A stretch of 64,000 nt of DNA from positions 1 through 64,000 of the forward strand of contig JAAFAB010000013.1 in assembly GCA_018222585.1 (NCBI GenBank), given 5' to 3'. Made by a program: the position numbers and the translations under genes. This document shows positions 1 through 10,347 of the stretch, in pieces; position 1 is the first letter of the stretch; every line of letters starts with the position of its first letter. The DNA comes from Paracoccaceae bacterium. Its GTDB lineage: Bacteria; Pseudomonadota; Alphaproteobacteria; Rhodobacterales; Rhodobacteraceae. The notes beneath the pieces were generated by a model, which saw only the letters and a program-made list of their open reading frames with translations, was not told the DNA's origin and searched no databases.

Positions 1-106
1 GGCCGCTTTGCGGCCAACAGAAGCGATTATTTCAACATTTGCCGTAAGGGGCTGGCCCCTCGGGACGCCCTTCCAGCAGGCGGACAGGCCGCCGGAGCGC
101 GATGGC
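1..106. other. Intergenic edge of window
   Basis: No gene is seen here. It begins with a short GGCCGC/GCGGCC hairpin and lies downstream of the aldolase gene, so it may hold that gene's transcript end, but there is no clear T-tract. Confidence 0.4.
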
Positions 107-1030
107 TCAGCCGGCGACGGAGGCCGCGTAGATGCCCTTGATGGTCTCGGCCAGGGTGGCGTCGAATTCGGCGTCCGACTGCTGGGCCGACAGCCCTTCG
201 GTCAGGGCGCGCGAGAAGGAGGCGATCATGCCGGTCTGGCGCGACAGGCGCTCGTTCGCCTCGTCGCGGGCATAGCCGCCCGAAAGGGCGACGACGCGCA
301 TGACCGCCGGGTGATCGACCAGCACCTTGTACTGGTTGTCGACCTCGGGGAGGGTGACCTTCAGCATCACCTGGGTGCCCTCGGGCAGGGCGTCGAGCCG
401 GGCCAGGATGGCGTCGCGCAGCAGGTCCTCGGCCTCGGCCTTGTCGGCGATCGAGATCGTCACCTCGGGTTCGATGATCGGGATCAGGCCATGGGAGAGG
501 ATCTGGTTGCCGATCTCGAACTGCTGGTCGACGACCCTGGCGATGCCCTCGGCATTGGCGGCGCTGATCACCGAGCGCATCTTGGTGCCGAAGATCCCCT
601 TGGCCACGGCACGGGCGCAGAGCGCATCCAGCTCGGGCATGGGCTTCATCAGCTGCACGCCGTCCTCTTCATCGGCCAGGCCCTTGTCGACCTTCAGCAG
701 CGGCACGACACGGCATTCGTTCCAGAGGTACTGCGCGACGGGGGTGCCGTCGATATCTCCGTCCATGGTGCGCTCGAAGAGGATCGCCGCGATCACCTTC
801 TCGCCGTTGAAGGCCGGGGACTTGATGATCCGCGCCCGCATCTGGTGCACCAGCGAGAACATCTCGGCGTCACCCGAATAGGCGTCTTCCTCGATGCCGT
901 AGAGGCGCAGGGCCTTGGGGGTGGAGCCGCCGCTCTGGTCGAGGGCGGCGATGAAGCCGTCGCCGGAGCGCATCTGCTCTGCCATTGCGGGATCGGATTT
1001 GACCATCTCGGCCTGCATCGTGTCGGACAT
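107..1030 (-). CDS. fda: Class I fructose-bisphosphate aldolase
   Basis: Cytosolic glycolytic and gluconeogenic enzyme cleaving fructose-1,6-bisphosphate into two triose phosphates through a Schiff base. The 307-residue product follows the single-domain bacterial class I family (about 296 aa) end to end: [16 protein letters not shown] at 26-41, LLKVDKG at 111-117, IIEPEV at 185-190 and the MLKVT segment whose Lys224 is the expected Schiff-base lysine. ATG 1030 is chosen because homology starts a few residues later and upstream in-frame sequence is low complexity. It sits just downstream of pgk on the same strand with a 217-bp gap, and a LacI-type half-palindrome lies about 100 bp upstream. 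Confidence 0.93.
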   Translation of the reverse strand: MSDTMQAEMVKSDPAMAEQMRSGDGFIAALDQSGGSTPKALRLYGIEEDAYSGDAEMFSLVHQMRARIIKSPAFNGEKVIAAILFERTMDGDIDGTPVAQYLWNECRVVPLLKVDKGLADEEDGVQLMKPMPELDALCARAVAKGIFGTKMRSVISAANAEGIARVVDQQFEIGNQILSHGLIPIIEPEVTISIADKAEAEDLLRDAILARLDALPEGTQVMLKVTLPEVDNQYKVLVDHPAVMRVVALSGGYARDEANERLSRQTGMIASFSRALTEGLSAQQSDAEFDATLAETIKGIYAASVAG

Positions 1031-1130
1031 GTCAATCGCCTGAAATCTTTGGGTTTCACCAATGACGGGGTCGGCAGGGCCGCCCCGGGATGCCCCCTGC
1101 ATAGGCGAGCCATGTGACAGAGGCAATTCA

Positions 1131-1144
1131 GGTTGCGCTAACGG
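1131..1144. promoter_or_regulatory. Weak CceR/PckR-like operator before fda
   Basis: AGGTTGCGCTAACG keeps the right half GCGCTAAC of the TGTTAGCGCTAACA-like motif found before gap1, gap2 and tkt, matching 10 of 14 positions. A further GATAGCG follows at once. The left half is poor, so this is the weakest site of the set. Confidence 0.4.
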
Positions 1145-1247
1145 ATAGCGTGTAGTCGCCCGCCGGCGGTGCGACGCCTGAAAACCGGCCCGTGAAACGC
1201 GAAACGCCGCCCCGGGGGCGGCGTTCGTTGCAGCATGTGGGACCGGC

Positions 1248-2432
1248 TCAGGCTTCCAGCGCCGCGACACCGGGCAGGGTCTTGCCCTCCATCCATTCCA
1301 GGAAGGCCCCGCCTGCGGTCGAGATATAGGTGAAGTCGGCGGCCGCGCCCGAGGCGTTCAGCGCCGCGACCGTGTCACCGCCCCCGGCGACGGACTTCAG
1401 CTTGCCCGCCTTGGTCAACGACGCGGCCTTCAGGGCGGCGGCATCGGTGGCGGCGTTGAAGGGCGCGATCTCGAAGGCGCCGAGGGGGCCGTTCCAGATC
1501 AGCGTCTTCGCACGTTCGAAGGCGGCGCCGATCCGCTCGACCGCCTCGGGGCCGGCATCCAGGATCATCGCGTCGGCGGGCACCTGGGTGACCGGCACGG
1601 TCTCGTTCTCGGCCCCGGCCTTGAACTCGCGCGCGACGACCACGTCCGAGGGCAGGATGATCTCGCAGCCCACGTCGAGTGCCTTCAGCATGATCTGCTT
1701 CGCGGTCTCGGTCAGCTCGTGCTCGCAAAGCGACTTGCCAACGTTGATCCCCTGCGCGGCGAGGAAGGTATTGGCCATGCCGCCGCCGATCACCAGCCGG
1801 TCGACCTTCTCGACCAGGTTGCCCAGCAGGTCCAGCTTGGTCGAGACCTTGGCGCCGCCGACCACCGCCACCACCGGGCGCACCGGCTGGGCAAGGGCGC
1901 TTTCCAGCGCCTCAAGCTCGGCCTGCATCAGGCGTCCGGCGCAGCAGGGCAGCTCGCGCGCCAGCGCTTCGGTGCTGGCATGGGCACGGTGCGCCGCCGA
2001 GAAGGCGTCGTTGCAGTAGACATCCCCCAGCGAGGCCAGGTCGCGGGCCAGCGCGGCGTCGTTCTTTTCCTCGCCGGGGTGGAAGCGGATGTTTTCCAGC
2101 AGCAGCACCTCGGCGCTGTCCTGCTCGGCGGTATGGGCCTTGGCGGCCTCCAGCGTTTCGATGAACACCACCTTGCGGCCAAGCGCCTCCTCCAGCGCGG
2201 GGATGCAGATGCGCAGCGACATCTCGGGCACGACCTTGCCCTTGGGACGGCCGAAGTGGGCGATCAGCAGCGGCTGGCCGCCCTTGGCGAGGATGTCCTG
2301 CACGGTGGGGACGATTCGCTCGATCCGCGTCGCGTCGGTGACGCGGCCGTCTTCGACGGGCACGTTGATGTCCACGCGGGTCAGCACCCGTTTGCCGTCA
2401 ACATCCATGTCATCCAGCGTTTTCCAGCCCAT
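1248..2432 (-). CDS. pgk: Phosphoglycerate kinase
   Basis: Glycolytic kinase interconverting 1,3-bisphosphoglycerate plus ADP with 3-phosphoglycerate plus ATP. The 394-residue protein has the full family length. It starts [20 protein letters not shown] with the N-terminal signature [10 protein letters not shown], has HFGRPKG near 60-66, [17 protein letters not shown] in the middle and the nucleotide-binding GGGDTVAAL near the C-terminus. The start has a modest purine-rich leader. It precedes fda on the same strand, forming a small glycolytic pair. No LacI-type motif like those before gap and tkt was found immediately upstream. Confidence 0.96.
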   Translation of the reverse strand: MGWKTLDDMDVDGKRVLTRVDINVPVEDGRVTDATRIERIVPTVQDILAKGGQPLLIAHFGRPKGKVVPEMSLRICIPALEEALGRKVVFIETLEAAKAHTAEQDSAEVLLLENIRFHPGEEKNDAALARDLASLGDVYCNDAFSAAHRAHASTEALARELPCCAGRLMQAELEALESALAQPVRPVVAVVGGAKVSTKLDLLGNLVEKVDRLVIGGGMANTFLAAQGINVGKSLCEHELTETAKQIMLKALDVGCEIILPSDVVVAREFKAGAENETVPVTQVPADAMILDAGPEAVERIGAAFERAKTLIWNGPLGAFEIAPFNAATDAAALKAASLTKAGKLKSVAGGGDTVAALNASGAAADFTYISTAGGAFLEWMEGKTLPGVAALEA

Positions 2433-2567
2433 AGCACCCTCTTCGCTCTGCGATTTGCGTCGGTTCGGCTCAAGTGATGGCCGCTTACCGCCCCCCGGTC
2501 AACCGGCCCGGCTTGGCATTCCGGTCACATCTGCCTAATGCTGGCCCAAACAGCAAAGGAGGGCCCC

Positions 2568-3066
<499 letters not shown>

Positions 3067-3074
<8 letters not shown>

Positions 3075-3624
3075 GCTGGCCCTTTCCGTCGTGCTCGGCC
3101 TGATGGCCGGGCCGGCGCTGGCTACCGGTCTCGACATCGAGATCGCCGGGGAGGGGGCCAATGGCACCGTCCACGTCGATCTGTTCGAGGAGGTGGCGCC
3201 GCAGCACGTCGAACGGATCACCACCCTGGCCGGGGAAGGCGCCTATGACGGCGTCTGGTTCCACCGCGTGATCGACGGTTTCATGGCCCAGACCGGCGAT
3301 GTCGAGTTCGGCAAGGAAGGCGGCGACATGCGCATGGCCGGTCGCGGCGGGTCCAGCTACCCGAACCTGCCGGCAGAGTTCTCGCAGATTCCCTTCACCC
3401 GGGGCATCGTCGGCATGGCCCGCAGCCAGGACCCCGACAGCGCCAATTCGCAGTTCTTCATCATGTTCGCCCCGGCCCCGTCGCTGGACGAGGCCTACAC
3501 GGTGGTGGGCGAGGTGACCTCGGGCATGGAGGTTGTCGACCAGATCAAGCGCGGTTCGCGCAGTGCCAACGGGGCCATCGTCGGCGCCCCCGACCGCATG
3601 GTCAAGGTCACCGTCACCGAGTGA
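3067..3624 (+). CDS. Exported cyclophilin-type peptidyl-prolyl isomerase
   Basis: Second prolyl isomerase of 185 residues. Residues 1-19 (MRKLALSVVLGLMAGPALA) form a typical Sec signal peptide with an ALA cleavage site, so this copy should act in the periplasm. The cyclophilin core is intact: WFHRVIDGFMAQTGD, RGIVGMARSQDPDSANSQFF and a YTVVGEVTSGM tail. The ATG lies inside the last codons of the preceding cyclophilin gene, so the two are co-translated. A strong hairpin terminator follows 20 bases after the stop. Confidence 0.92.
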
Positions 3625-3644
3625 TCCGAGACATGGCCGAAATG

Positions 3645-3679
3645 AAAAGCGCCCCCGGTTCCGCCGGGGGCGCTTTTTG
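3645..3679 (+). terminator. Rho-independent terminator after cyclophilin pair
   Basis: An 11-bp perfect stem AGCGCCCCCGG / CCGGGGGCGCT with a 5-base loop is followed by TTTT and preceded by AAAA, so it could also work on the converging minus-strand transcript. Confidence 0.85.
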
Positions 3680-3699
3680 TCGTCGGCCCGCCGACCGGC

Positions 3700-4563
3700 T
3701 CAGAAACTGCCGGAGGAGCCGCCGCCACCGGAAGAGCCGCCGCCGAAACCGCCTCCGCCTCCGCCCGAATAACTGCCGGCGTCCGAAAGCTGGGGCAGGG
3801 TGATCAGCATCACCGTCTGCCAGCCACAGGCGTCGCAGCGGGTGACCCGCCGGGCCCTGCCCGGCCGGTAGCGTGTGGCGGCCTGGTCGGTGATGCGGCT
3901 GCGGTGCAGCCTCTTTTGCCCGCAGCCTGGGCAAGGGCGCAGTGTCGTCACCAGATCGCCGATCTTCCGCCGGGCACCGATCAGGACGACCAGCAGGACG
4001 ACGCCGAGGATGATCAGCGGAATGGTCAGGTCTCTCGGCGGGGCCGCACCGGCGGCGAAGGGGCGCGCGAGGTCGTCGACCAGCCGCGCCGCGCCCTCTT
4101 CCAGCCCGCGCGCATATGCGCCTTCACGGAAGGCGGGCAGCAGGGTCTTTTCCATGATCGCGTCGGTGGTGCCGTTCCAGTCCTGTCCGAAGGCACGCCC
4201 CAGCTCGATGCGGGTGTCGCGCTCCTCCAGCGCCAGCAGCAGAAGCACGCCGTCGTCGCGTTCTGCGTCGCCGATGCCCCAGTCGTTGAACAGCAGGGTG
4301 GAGAAGCGCTCCAGCGTGATGCCGGGGACGTATTGCCCGCGACTTTGCAGGGTCAGCACGGTGATGTGCACGCCGGTCTCGTCCCGGGCGGTGCGCAGGC
4401 CGGTGCGGATCGCCTCTTCGGTTTCGGGCGGCAGCACCGCGCCGAGGTCGTTGACGTAAGGGTCAGAGGGCGCAGGGAACTCCTGCGCCGCCACGGGCAG
4501 GGTGGTCGACAGGACCAGCGCCAGCGCAAGTGCAAGTGCAAGTGAGAGGACAGGAGCCCTCAT
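3700..4563 (-). CDS. TPM-domain membrane protein with C-terminal zinc ribbon
   Basis: The 287-residue product starts with a signal peptide rich in Leu-Ala repeats (about 1-25), followed by a TPM domain (PYVNDLGAVLPPETEE... to about 150; DWGIGDAERDDGVLLLLAL is characteristic), one transmembrane helix LTIPLIILGVVLLVVLIG near 185, and a cytosolic tail with CPGCG and CDACG pairs, a likely zinc ribbon. It ends in Gly/Ser-rich sequence finishing SGSF. TPM proteins (YgcG type) are linked to membrane protein quality control or photosystem repair; the exact role here is unknown. The ATG overlaps the stop of the upstream gene as ATGA. Confidence 0.8.
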   Translation of the reverse strand: MRAPVLSLALALALALVLSTTLPVAAQEFPAPSDPYVNDLGAVLPPETEEAIRTGLRTARDETGVHITVLTLQSRGQYVPGITLERFSTLLFNDWGIGDAERDDGVLLLLALEERDTRIELGRAFGQDWNGTTDAIMEKTLLPAFREGAYARGLEEGAARLVDDLARPFAAGAAPPRDLTIPLIILGVVLLVVLIGARRKIGDLVTTLRPCPGCGQKRLHRSRITDQAATRYRPGRARRVTRCDACGWQTVMLITLPQLSDAGSYSGGGGGGFGGGSSGGGGSSGSF

Positions 4564-5384
4564 TCCGGCCGTGCGCCCTTCAGCAGCATGGCGTCGACCT
4601 CTGCCCCGGGGACCGATTTCTTCAGCTTCGAGAAACTGCCGTCCTCGAAGACTTCGGACATGGCGTCGAGGATCACCCGGTGCGTCGCCCGGGCCAGGGC
4701 CGACCCGAGAGAGATCCGCGCCACGCCGATGCGGGCGAAATCCTCCATGGCGTAGCTGGCGAGGTGCCCGGCGGCCAGGGCGTTGACCGGCAGATCGGCG
4801 CTCTCGACCAGGCGCTGCAGGTCCTCGAAGCTGGGCGGGCCGGGGACATAGAGGCAATCTGCCCCGGCGGCTTCGAAGGCGGCGGTGCGGGCCAGGGCCT
4901 CGTCCATGTCGTAGGTGCCGTTCATCACCCCGTCGGCGCGGGCCACCAGCACGAAGTCGCGCGGCAGGGCGCGGGCGGCGGCGGCACCGGCGCGGATGCG
5001 CTCGACGGCAAGGTCACGCGCGTAGGATGTCGCCCCGCCCGAAGGGTTGTCCTCGATCGAGATCCCGGCAAGCCCTGCCTCGGCAGCCAGGCGCACGGTC
5101 TCGGCCACGGTGTCGGGATCCTCGCCGAAGCCGTTCTCGAAATCGCCCGAGACCGGCAGGGGGGTGGCGGCGACCAGGTCGCTCGCATGGGCCAGCGCCT
5201 CGTCGCGGGTGATGTTGCCGTCCGGGCGGCCAAGAGTGAAACCGAAGGCGGCCGAGGAGGTGCCGATGGCCTCGGCACCCATGGCGGCCAGCATCCTGGC
5301 CGATCCCGCATCCCAGGCATTGGCCAGGACGAAGGGCTTTCCCTTGCGGTGCAGGGCGCGGAAGGTGGGGGCGGGATCGTGCAT
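4560..5384 (-). CDS. Isocitrate lyase/PEP mutase family enzyme
   Basis: A 274-residue TIM-barrel protein of the phosphoenolpyruvate mutase / methylisocitrate lyase superfamily. Visible hallmarks are FVLANAWDAGSARMLAAMG near 18-36, GTSSAAFGFTLGRPDGN, DFENGFG (metal-binding acidic region) and GISIEDN. Many members cleave 2-methylisocitrate-like substrates or oxaloacetate, but the KKCGH-type lyase signature is not evident, so the substrate cannot be named. Translationally coupled to the downstream TPM gene by a 4-base overlap, an unusual partnership. Confidence 0.75.
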   Translation of the reverse strand: MHDPAPTFRALHRKGKPFVLANAWDAGSARMLAAMGAEAIGTSSAAFGFTLGRPDGNITRDEALAHASDLVAATPLPVSGDFENGFGEDPDTVAETVRLAAEAGLAGISIEDNPSGGATSYARDLAVERIRAGAAAARALPRDFVLVARADGVMNGTYDMDEALARTAAFEAAGADCLYVPGPPSFEDLQRLVESADLPVNALAAGHLASYAMEDFARIGVARISLGSALARATHRVILDAMSEVFEDGSFSKLKKSVPGAEVDAMLLKGARPE

Positions 5385-5857
5385 GGTCGTCTCCTGGGGG
5401 ACTTTGGGGGGCCTTTGGGCTTTGGCTGGGGCGGAGGGTCGGGCAGAGCGCGGCCCTTAGCAAGGATTTTCCGCCCGTTTCGGTGCAGGACGAAGGGAGG
5501 AGGGGGGCGCTGCCCCCCGTCTCCGCAAGCGGAGCCTCCCCCCGGAGTACTTTCAGCCGTCGAATGGAGAGAAGGGCCTCTTGCATCCATTCGACGGCCA
5601 GAAATACTCCCGCCGGAGGCATGGTCCGGCAGGGCCTTGTCTTGGGCCGCCAGCGCAAGAAGACTTGCCAGCCGCTGCGCAGCGGGCTACCCATGGCGCA
5701 TGAACGGAAGCATCGCCATCATTACCGGCTGCATTATTCCCTGCTGAGATATTCTCGCGGGCTGCTTCCTCGTTTCTCTCTTCGAAATGACCTGATAAGC
5801 CGCCCGCGGGCAAGCCCCGTCGGGGTATTCGGGTGATGGGCCTGCGAGGAGCACAAC
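5385..5857. other. Long intergenic region before cysS
   Basis: No protein gene is supported in these 473 bases. The region separates divergent genes, so it should hold promoters for both. It contains palindromic repeat copy A (5502-5620). The remainder up to cysS shows no further strong motif. Confidence 0.6.
5502..5620 (+). repeat. Palindromic intergenic element, copy A
   Basis: A GGGGGGC/GCCCCCC hairpin is followed by a long imperfect palindrome: CGGAGTACTTTCAGCCGTCG in the left arm pairs with the right arm ending ACGGCCAGAAATACTCCCG. The same layout recurs at 14.5, 53.1 and 57.5 kb, always between genes. Confidence 0.85.
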
Positions 5858-7303
5858 ATGGTCGAGATCAAGCTGCACAATTCCCGGACGCGCAAGAAGG
5901 AGATATTTGCGCCGATCGACCCGTCGGATGTGCGGATCTACGTCTGTGGCCCGACGGTCTATGACCGCGCCCACCTGGGCAACGCGCGCCCGGTGGTGGT
6001 CTTCGATCTGCTCTATCGCCTGATGCGCCATGTCTATGGCGAGAACCACGTGACCTATGTGCGCAACTTCACCGACGTCGACGACCGCATCAACGCCACC
6101 GCCCTGGCCCGGCGCGAGGCGGGGGCGGCGGGTAGCCTGGAAGAGTTGATCGCCGAGCGGTCCGAAGAGACGATCCGCTGGTATCACGAGGACATGGATG
6201 CCCTCGGCGCCCTGCGCCCCGCCATCAAGGGCAACCCCGAGGGCGCCGAGCCGCGCGCCACCCAGTACATCGACCAGATGATCGGCATGATCGAGGGGCT
6301 GATCGCCTCGGGTCACGCCTATGCCGCCGAGGGGCATGTGCTGTTCTCGGTGGCCAGCTACAAGGCGTATGGCAGGCTGTCGGGGCGTTCAGTCGAGGAC
6401 ATGATCGCCGGCGCCCGGGTCGAGGTCGCGCCCTACAAGCGGGATCCGATGGACTTCGTGCTGTGGAAGCCCTCGACCGACGATCTGCCCGGCTGGGACA
6501 GCCCCTGGGGCCGGGGCCGTCCGGGATGGCATATCGAGTGCTCGGCCATGAGCTACGAGTTGCTGGGCGAGAGCTTCGACATCCACGGCGGCGGCATCGA
6601 CCTGCAGTTCCCCCACCACGAGAACGAGATTGCGCAGAGCTGCTGCGCCCATCCCAAGGCGGAGTTCGCCCGGGTCTGGATGCATAACGAGATGCTGCAG
6701 GTCGAGGGCAGGAAGATGTCCAAGTCGCTGGGGAATTTCTTCACCGTGCGCGATCTGCTGGACCAGGGCGTGCCGGGCGAGGTGATCCGGTTCGTCTTTC
6801 TCGGGACCCACTACGGCAAGCCGATGGACTGGACCGAGAAGAAGCGGGCCGAGGCAGAGGCGACGCTGCGCCAGTGGTGTGCGCTGCTGGAGGGCGTGGA
6901 GCCGACCGGCCCCGACGCCGATCTGGTCGCCGCGCTGGCGGACGATCTGAACACCGCAGGGGCGATTGCCCGGCTGCACGCCATGGCCAAGGAGATCGCC
7001 GCGAACCCGCAGAAGGATTGCTTCTACGAGAAGGGCGTGATGCTGGCCTCGGCGCAGATGCTGGGGCTGCTGAGCGACGAGCTGGGGGACTGGGTTGCCG
7101 CGCCGGACGTGGATCTGTCCGGTCTGGCCGAGAGACTCGCGGCTGCCCGTGCTGCGGCCATGGAGAGCAAGGACTTCTCGAAGGTCGATGAACTCAAGAA
7201 CGCCCTGATCGCGGCGGGTGTCGAAGTGCGGATGTCCAAGGCCGGGGTCGAGCTTCTGCCGGGGCCGGGCTTTGACGCGGCCAAGCTGGAGGGGTTGGAA
7301 TGA
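5858..7303 (+). CDS. cysS: Cysteinyl-tRNA synthetase
   Basis: Class I aminoacyl-tRNA synthetase charging tRNA-Cys. The 481-residue protein has the full family length. The HIGH-type motif appears as AHLGNAR near 40 inside [17 protein letters not shown]. The zinc-binding set includes the early Cys, ECSAMS and HHENEIAQS, and KMSKSLGNF is the class I KMSKS loop near 288. A GAGGAGC ribosome site lies 7 bases before ATG 5858. It stands alone behind a repeat-containing gap, and a large GC-rich inverted repeat follows it. Confidence 0.97.
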   Translation: MVEIKLHNSRTRKKEIFAPIDPSDVRIYVCGPTVYDRAHLGNARPVVVFDLLYRLMRHVYGENHVTYVRNFTDVDDRINATALARREAGAAGSLEELIAERSEETIRWYHEDMDALGALRPAIKGNPEGAEPRATQYIDQMIGMIEGLIASGHAYAAEGHVLFSVASYKAYGRLSGRSVEDMIAGARVEVAPYKRDPMDFVLWKPSTDDLPGWDSPWGRGRPGWHIECSAMSYELLGESFDIHGGGIDLQFPHHENEIAQSCCAHPKAEFARVWMHNEMLQVEGRKMSKSLGNFFTVRDLLDQGVPGEVIRFVFLGTHYGKPMDWTEKKRAEAEATLRQWCALLEGVEPTGPDADLVAALADDLNTAGAIARLHAMAKEIAANPQKDCFYEKGVMLASAQMLGLLSDELGDWVAAPDVDLSGLAERLAAARAAAMESKDFSKVDELKNALIAAGVEVRMSKAGVELLPGPGFDAAKLEGLE

Positions 7304-7325
7304 GTGCCTTTCAGAGAACAACAGA

Positions 7326-7390
7326 GGGCAGCGCCCGGCCCGAGGGGGGGTGCGTAGCGCCCGCCCTGTGGGGCGGGTCGGGCGCTGCCC
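7326..7390. repeat. 17-bp GC-rich inverted repeat between cysS and cimA
   Basis: GGGCAGCGCCCGGCCCG (7326-7342) pairs with CGGGTCGGGCGCTGCCC (7374-7390) with one mismatch. An inner GCGCCCGCCC...GGGCGGG hairpin could compete with it. There is no T-run, so it is not a classical terminator. Confidence 0.55.
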
Positions 7391-7502
7391 GGGCCGCAAG
7401 CGTCCCGGGCGGTTCTTCGCAACTGACCGTATGCGCTGACGGCACTCAGTATTGCTCGCGCCCCCGCGGCGCCTCTCTCCAACGGGCCGGGGGAGGGCTC
7501 TG

Positions 7503-9128
7503 ATGGAACGTATCTATCTCTACGACACCACCCTGCGGGACGGGCAGCAGACACAGGGCGTCCAGTTCTCGACACCCGAGAAGCAGCGCATCGCCACAAT
7601 GCTCGACGAGCTGGGCGTGGACTATATCGAGGGCGGCTGGCCGGGGGCCAACCCGACCGACAGCGCCTTCTTCGAGGCCGCGCCGAAAACCCGCGCCACC
7701 ATGACCGCCTTTGGCATGACCAAGCGGGCCGGCGTCTCGGCCGAGAATGACGACGTGCTGGCCGCCGTGCTGAACGCGCGCACCCCTGCGGTCTGCCTCG
7801 TCGGCAAGACCCATGACTTCCACGTTTCCACCGCGCTCGGGATCTCGCTGGAGGAGAACCTCGAGAACATCTCGCGCTCCGTCGCCCATCTGGTCGTCGA
7901 GGGGCGCGAGGCGCTGTTCGACGCCGAGCATTTCTTTGACGGCTGGAAGGCCGACCGCGAGTATGCGCTGAAATGCGTCCATGCGGCGCTGGAGGCCGGG
8001 GCCCGCTGGGTGGTGCTCTGCGATACCAACGGCGGCACGCTGCCGGTCGAGATCGGGCGGATCGTCGAGGATGTCATCGCCTCGGGCGCGCCGGGGGATC
8101 GGTTGGGCATCCATACCCATAACGATACCGCCAATGCGGTGGCGGGCAGCCTGGCCGCCGTCGACGCGGGCGTGCGCCAGATCCAGGGCACGCTGAACGG
8201 GCTGGGCGAGCGCTGCGGCAATGCCAACCTGATCACCCTGATCCCGACGCTGCTGCTGAAAGAACCCTATGCCAGCCTCTACGAGACCGGCGTGTCGCGC
8301 GAGGCGCTGGTCAACCTGGTGCCGGTGTCGCGGCTGCTGGACGATATCCTGAACCGCGTGCCGGTGAAGCAGGCGCCCTATGTCGGGGCCTCGGCCTTTG
8401 CCCACAAGGCGGGGCTGCATGCCAGCGCGATCCTCAAGGATCCCTCGACCTATGAACATATCGACCCGGCGTTGGTCGGCAACGAACGCGTCATCCCGAT
8501 GTCCAACCAGGCCGGGCAATCGAACCTGCGCCGCCGCCTGGCCGAGACCGGGCTCGAGGTCGAGAAGGGCGATCCGGCGCTGGCCGAGATCCTGCGGGTG
8601 GTGAAGGAACGCGAGGACCAGGGCTATACCTACGACAGCGCCCAGGCCAGCTTCGAGCTGCTGGCGCGCAAGGTGCTGGGGCGGATGCCTTCGTTCTTCG
8701 AGATAGACCGCTACCGGGTCAGCATAGAGCGGCGGCAGAACGCAAAGGGCGAGATCGTGACGGTGTCCGAGGCGGTGGTCTCGACCCTGATCCAGGGCGA
8801 GAAGATCCTGTCGGTCTCGGAAAGTCTGGACGAGGCGGGCAACGACCGTGGCCCGGTCAACGCGCTGTGGAAGGCGCTGGCGAAGGATCTTGGCGCCTAC
8901 CAGGGGCTGATTGCGGACATGCGGCTGGTCGACTTCAAGGTCCGCATCACCCAGGGCGGCACCGAGGCCGTGACTCGGGTCATCATCGACAGCGAGGACG
9001 GCGAGGGGCACCGCTGGTCGACCGTCGGCGTCTCGCCGAACATAGTCGATGCCTCCTTCGAGGCCCTGGTCGACGCGGTGCGCTGGAAGCTGCTGCATGG
9101 GCAGCAGGCGCGGCAGGCCGCCGAGTAG
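7503..9128 (+). CDS. cimA: (R)-citramalate synthase
   Basis: Condenses pyruvate and acetyl-CoA to citramalate, opening a threonine-independent route to 2-oxobutanoate and isoleucine. The 541-residue product has the LeuA/CimA TIM barrel beginning YDTTLRDGQQTQGV, the GGWPGANPTD substrate loop typical of CimA (2-isopropylmalate synthases have a different one), CDTNGGTLP and the metal-binding GIHTHNDTANAVA. The last 130 or so residues fit the LeuA regulatory domain. ATG 7503 follows GGGGGAGGG. Some family members prefer other acyl-CoA partners, so the name is by similarity. Confidence 0.88.
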   Translation: MERIYLYDTTLRDGQQTQGVQFSTPEKQRIATMLDELGVDYIEGGWPGANPTDSAFFEAAPKTRATMTAFGMTKRAGVSAENDDVLAAVLNARTPAVCLVGKTHDFHVSTALGISLEENLENISRSVAHLVVEGREALFDAEHFFDGWKADREYALKCVHAALEAGARWVVLCDTNGGTLPVEIGRIVEDVIASGAPGDRLGIHTHNDTANAVAGSLAAVDAGVRQIQGTLNGLGERCGNANLITLIPTLLLKEPYASLYETGVSREALVNLVPVSRLLDDILNRVPVKQAPYVGASAFAHKAGLHASAILKDPSTYEHIDPALVGNERVIPMSNQAGQSNLRRRLAETGLEVEKGDPALAEILRVVKEREDQGYTYDSAQASFELLARKVLGRMPSFFEIDRYRVSIERRQNAKGEIVTVSEAVVSTLIQGEKILSVSESLDEAGNDRGPVNALWKALAKDLGAYQGLIADMRLVDFKVRITQGGTEAVTRVIIDSEDGEGHRWSTVGVSPNIVDASFEALVDAVRWKLLHGQQARQAAE

Positions 9129-9262
9129 CGACTGGGGGCTCTGGTGAAGGCGGGGGACGGAACGCGGGCGCTGGCCGGTTGTCGTCGTGCCCGGGGGCCG
9201 GGGCGATGACTTGCAGACAGGCCCCCCGGGGGCTACCTGCCAGACCAGCCCCCCTTGCCGGG

Positions 9263-10075
9263 ATGTCACTGCAACCACCGGAGAGCCTCTTGCCCGATAT
9301 CCAATGGACCGATGACCTGACCGCCTGCGCCGAACTGGTCGAACGGGGCGATGCGGCGCGGTTCCGCACCACCATGGCGGCTCCGCCCGAGGCACGGCTG
9401 GCGCTGTTCCCGCTCTGGGCCTTCAATATCGAGGTCTCGCGCGCGCCCTGGGTGACGCAGGAGCCGATGATCGCCGAGATGCGCCTGCAATGGTGGCGCG
9501 ATGCGCTGGAGGAGATCCGCCTGGGCGAGGGGATCCGGCGGCACGAGGTGGTGACGCCGCTCTCGGCCCGGCTGACGGCCGACGGCGCCGGATTGCTGGA
9601 CCAGCTCATCGAGGCGCGTCGCTGGGACATCTGGAAAGAGCCCTTCGAGGATGAGGCGCATTTCCGCCGCTACCTGGATCAGACCTCGGGCCATCTGCTG
9701 CGGGCCGGGGGCGGGATGCTGGGCGGGGCGCTGGCCGAAGCGGTGGCCGCGGATGCGGGGTTCGTGCTGGGGCTGGCGGCCTGGTTCCGGGCGATCCCGG
9801 CGCTGGAAGCGGCGGGCCGTCTGCCTCTGCCCGACGGACGGGACCGGGCGGTCGAGGCGCTGGCGGCCGAAGGGCTGACGCGCGCCAGGGCCCTGCGGGC
9901 GCGGCGGCGCGAGATCGCCGGATCTCTCGGGCCGCTCTTCTACGGTCTGCCCGAGGCGGTGGCGGTGCTGAAGCTGGCGCTGGCAACGCCTGCGCGGGTC
10001 AAGGCGGGGGCGCTGGAAACGGCACCGCTGGCACAGAGGCTGGGGCTGCTCAGGGCAAGCTTCGGGCGCTGGTAA
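9263..10075 (+). CDS. Squalene/phytoene synthase-fold protein, NDUFAF6-like
   Basis: A 270-residue protein with a trans-isoprenyl synthase fold but not the catalytic Asp-rich motifs. Where phytoene synthases read DDxxD, it reads LFPLWAFNIEVSRAPW, and RLQWWRDALEEI replaces the usual downstream pattern. This matches, as I recall it, the segment ALRAFNVEL...MRMQFWKKTVEDI of human complex I assembly factor NDUFAF6. It is therefore probably a non-catalytic relative, possibly aiding respiratory complex I assembly, not a carotenoid enzyme. No carotenoid gene is nearby. The start is ATG 9263; no strong ribosome site is visible. Confidence 0.72.
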   Translation: MSLQPPESLLPDIQWTDDLTACAELVERGDAARFRTTMAAPPEARLALFPLWAFNIEVSRAPWVTQEPMIAEMRLQWWRDALEEIRLGEGIRRHEVVTPLSARLTADGAGLLDQLIEARRWDIWKEPFEDEAHFRRYLDQTSGHLLRAGGGMLGGALAEAVAADAGFVLGLAAWFRAIPALEAAGRLPLPDGRDRAVEALAAEGLTRARALRARRREIAGSLGPLFYGLPEAVAVLKLALATPARVKAGALETAPLAQRLGLLRASFGRW

Positions 10076-10347
10076 CGGGGGAGGGGCAGGTGGGATGGCT
10101 CCCACCCTACGCCCGGTCGAAAGCTCCGCTCGGGAGGGCGGCGAGGGTCTTTGCACGACTGGTTTTGCAGGCGATGAGGGACGGGCCCGCGCCCGGGTGG
10201 GCACATAGGTTCACCTGTTCCAAGCGCGCCTTTCTTCCGACGTCGTCATGCGCCCTCCCAGCGGGAGGGGCGGGCGCAGCCCGGCGCTGCGCACCACGCC
10301 AGAGGGTGACGAAAGCCTAGGGGGGAGAGATCCCACCGTTCCGGCCC
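10076..10347. other. Intergenic region with short hairpins
   Basis: No gene seen. It contains a GGTGGGA/TCCCACC hairpin near 10090-10110 and other GC-rich dyads, with the convergent cutA gene beyond. These look like small dispersed repeats or transcript ends. Confidence 0.4.
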
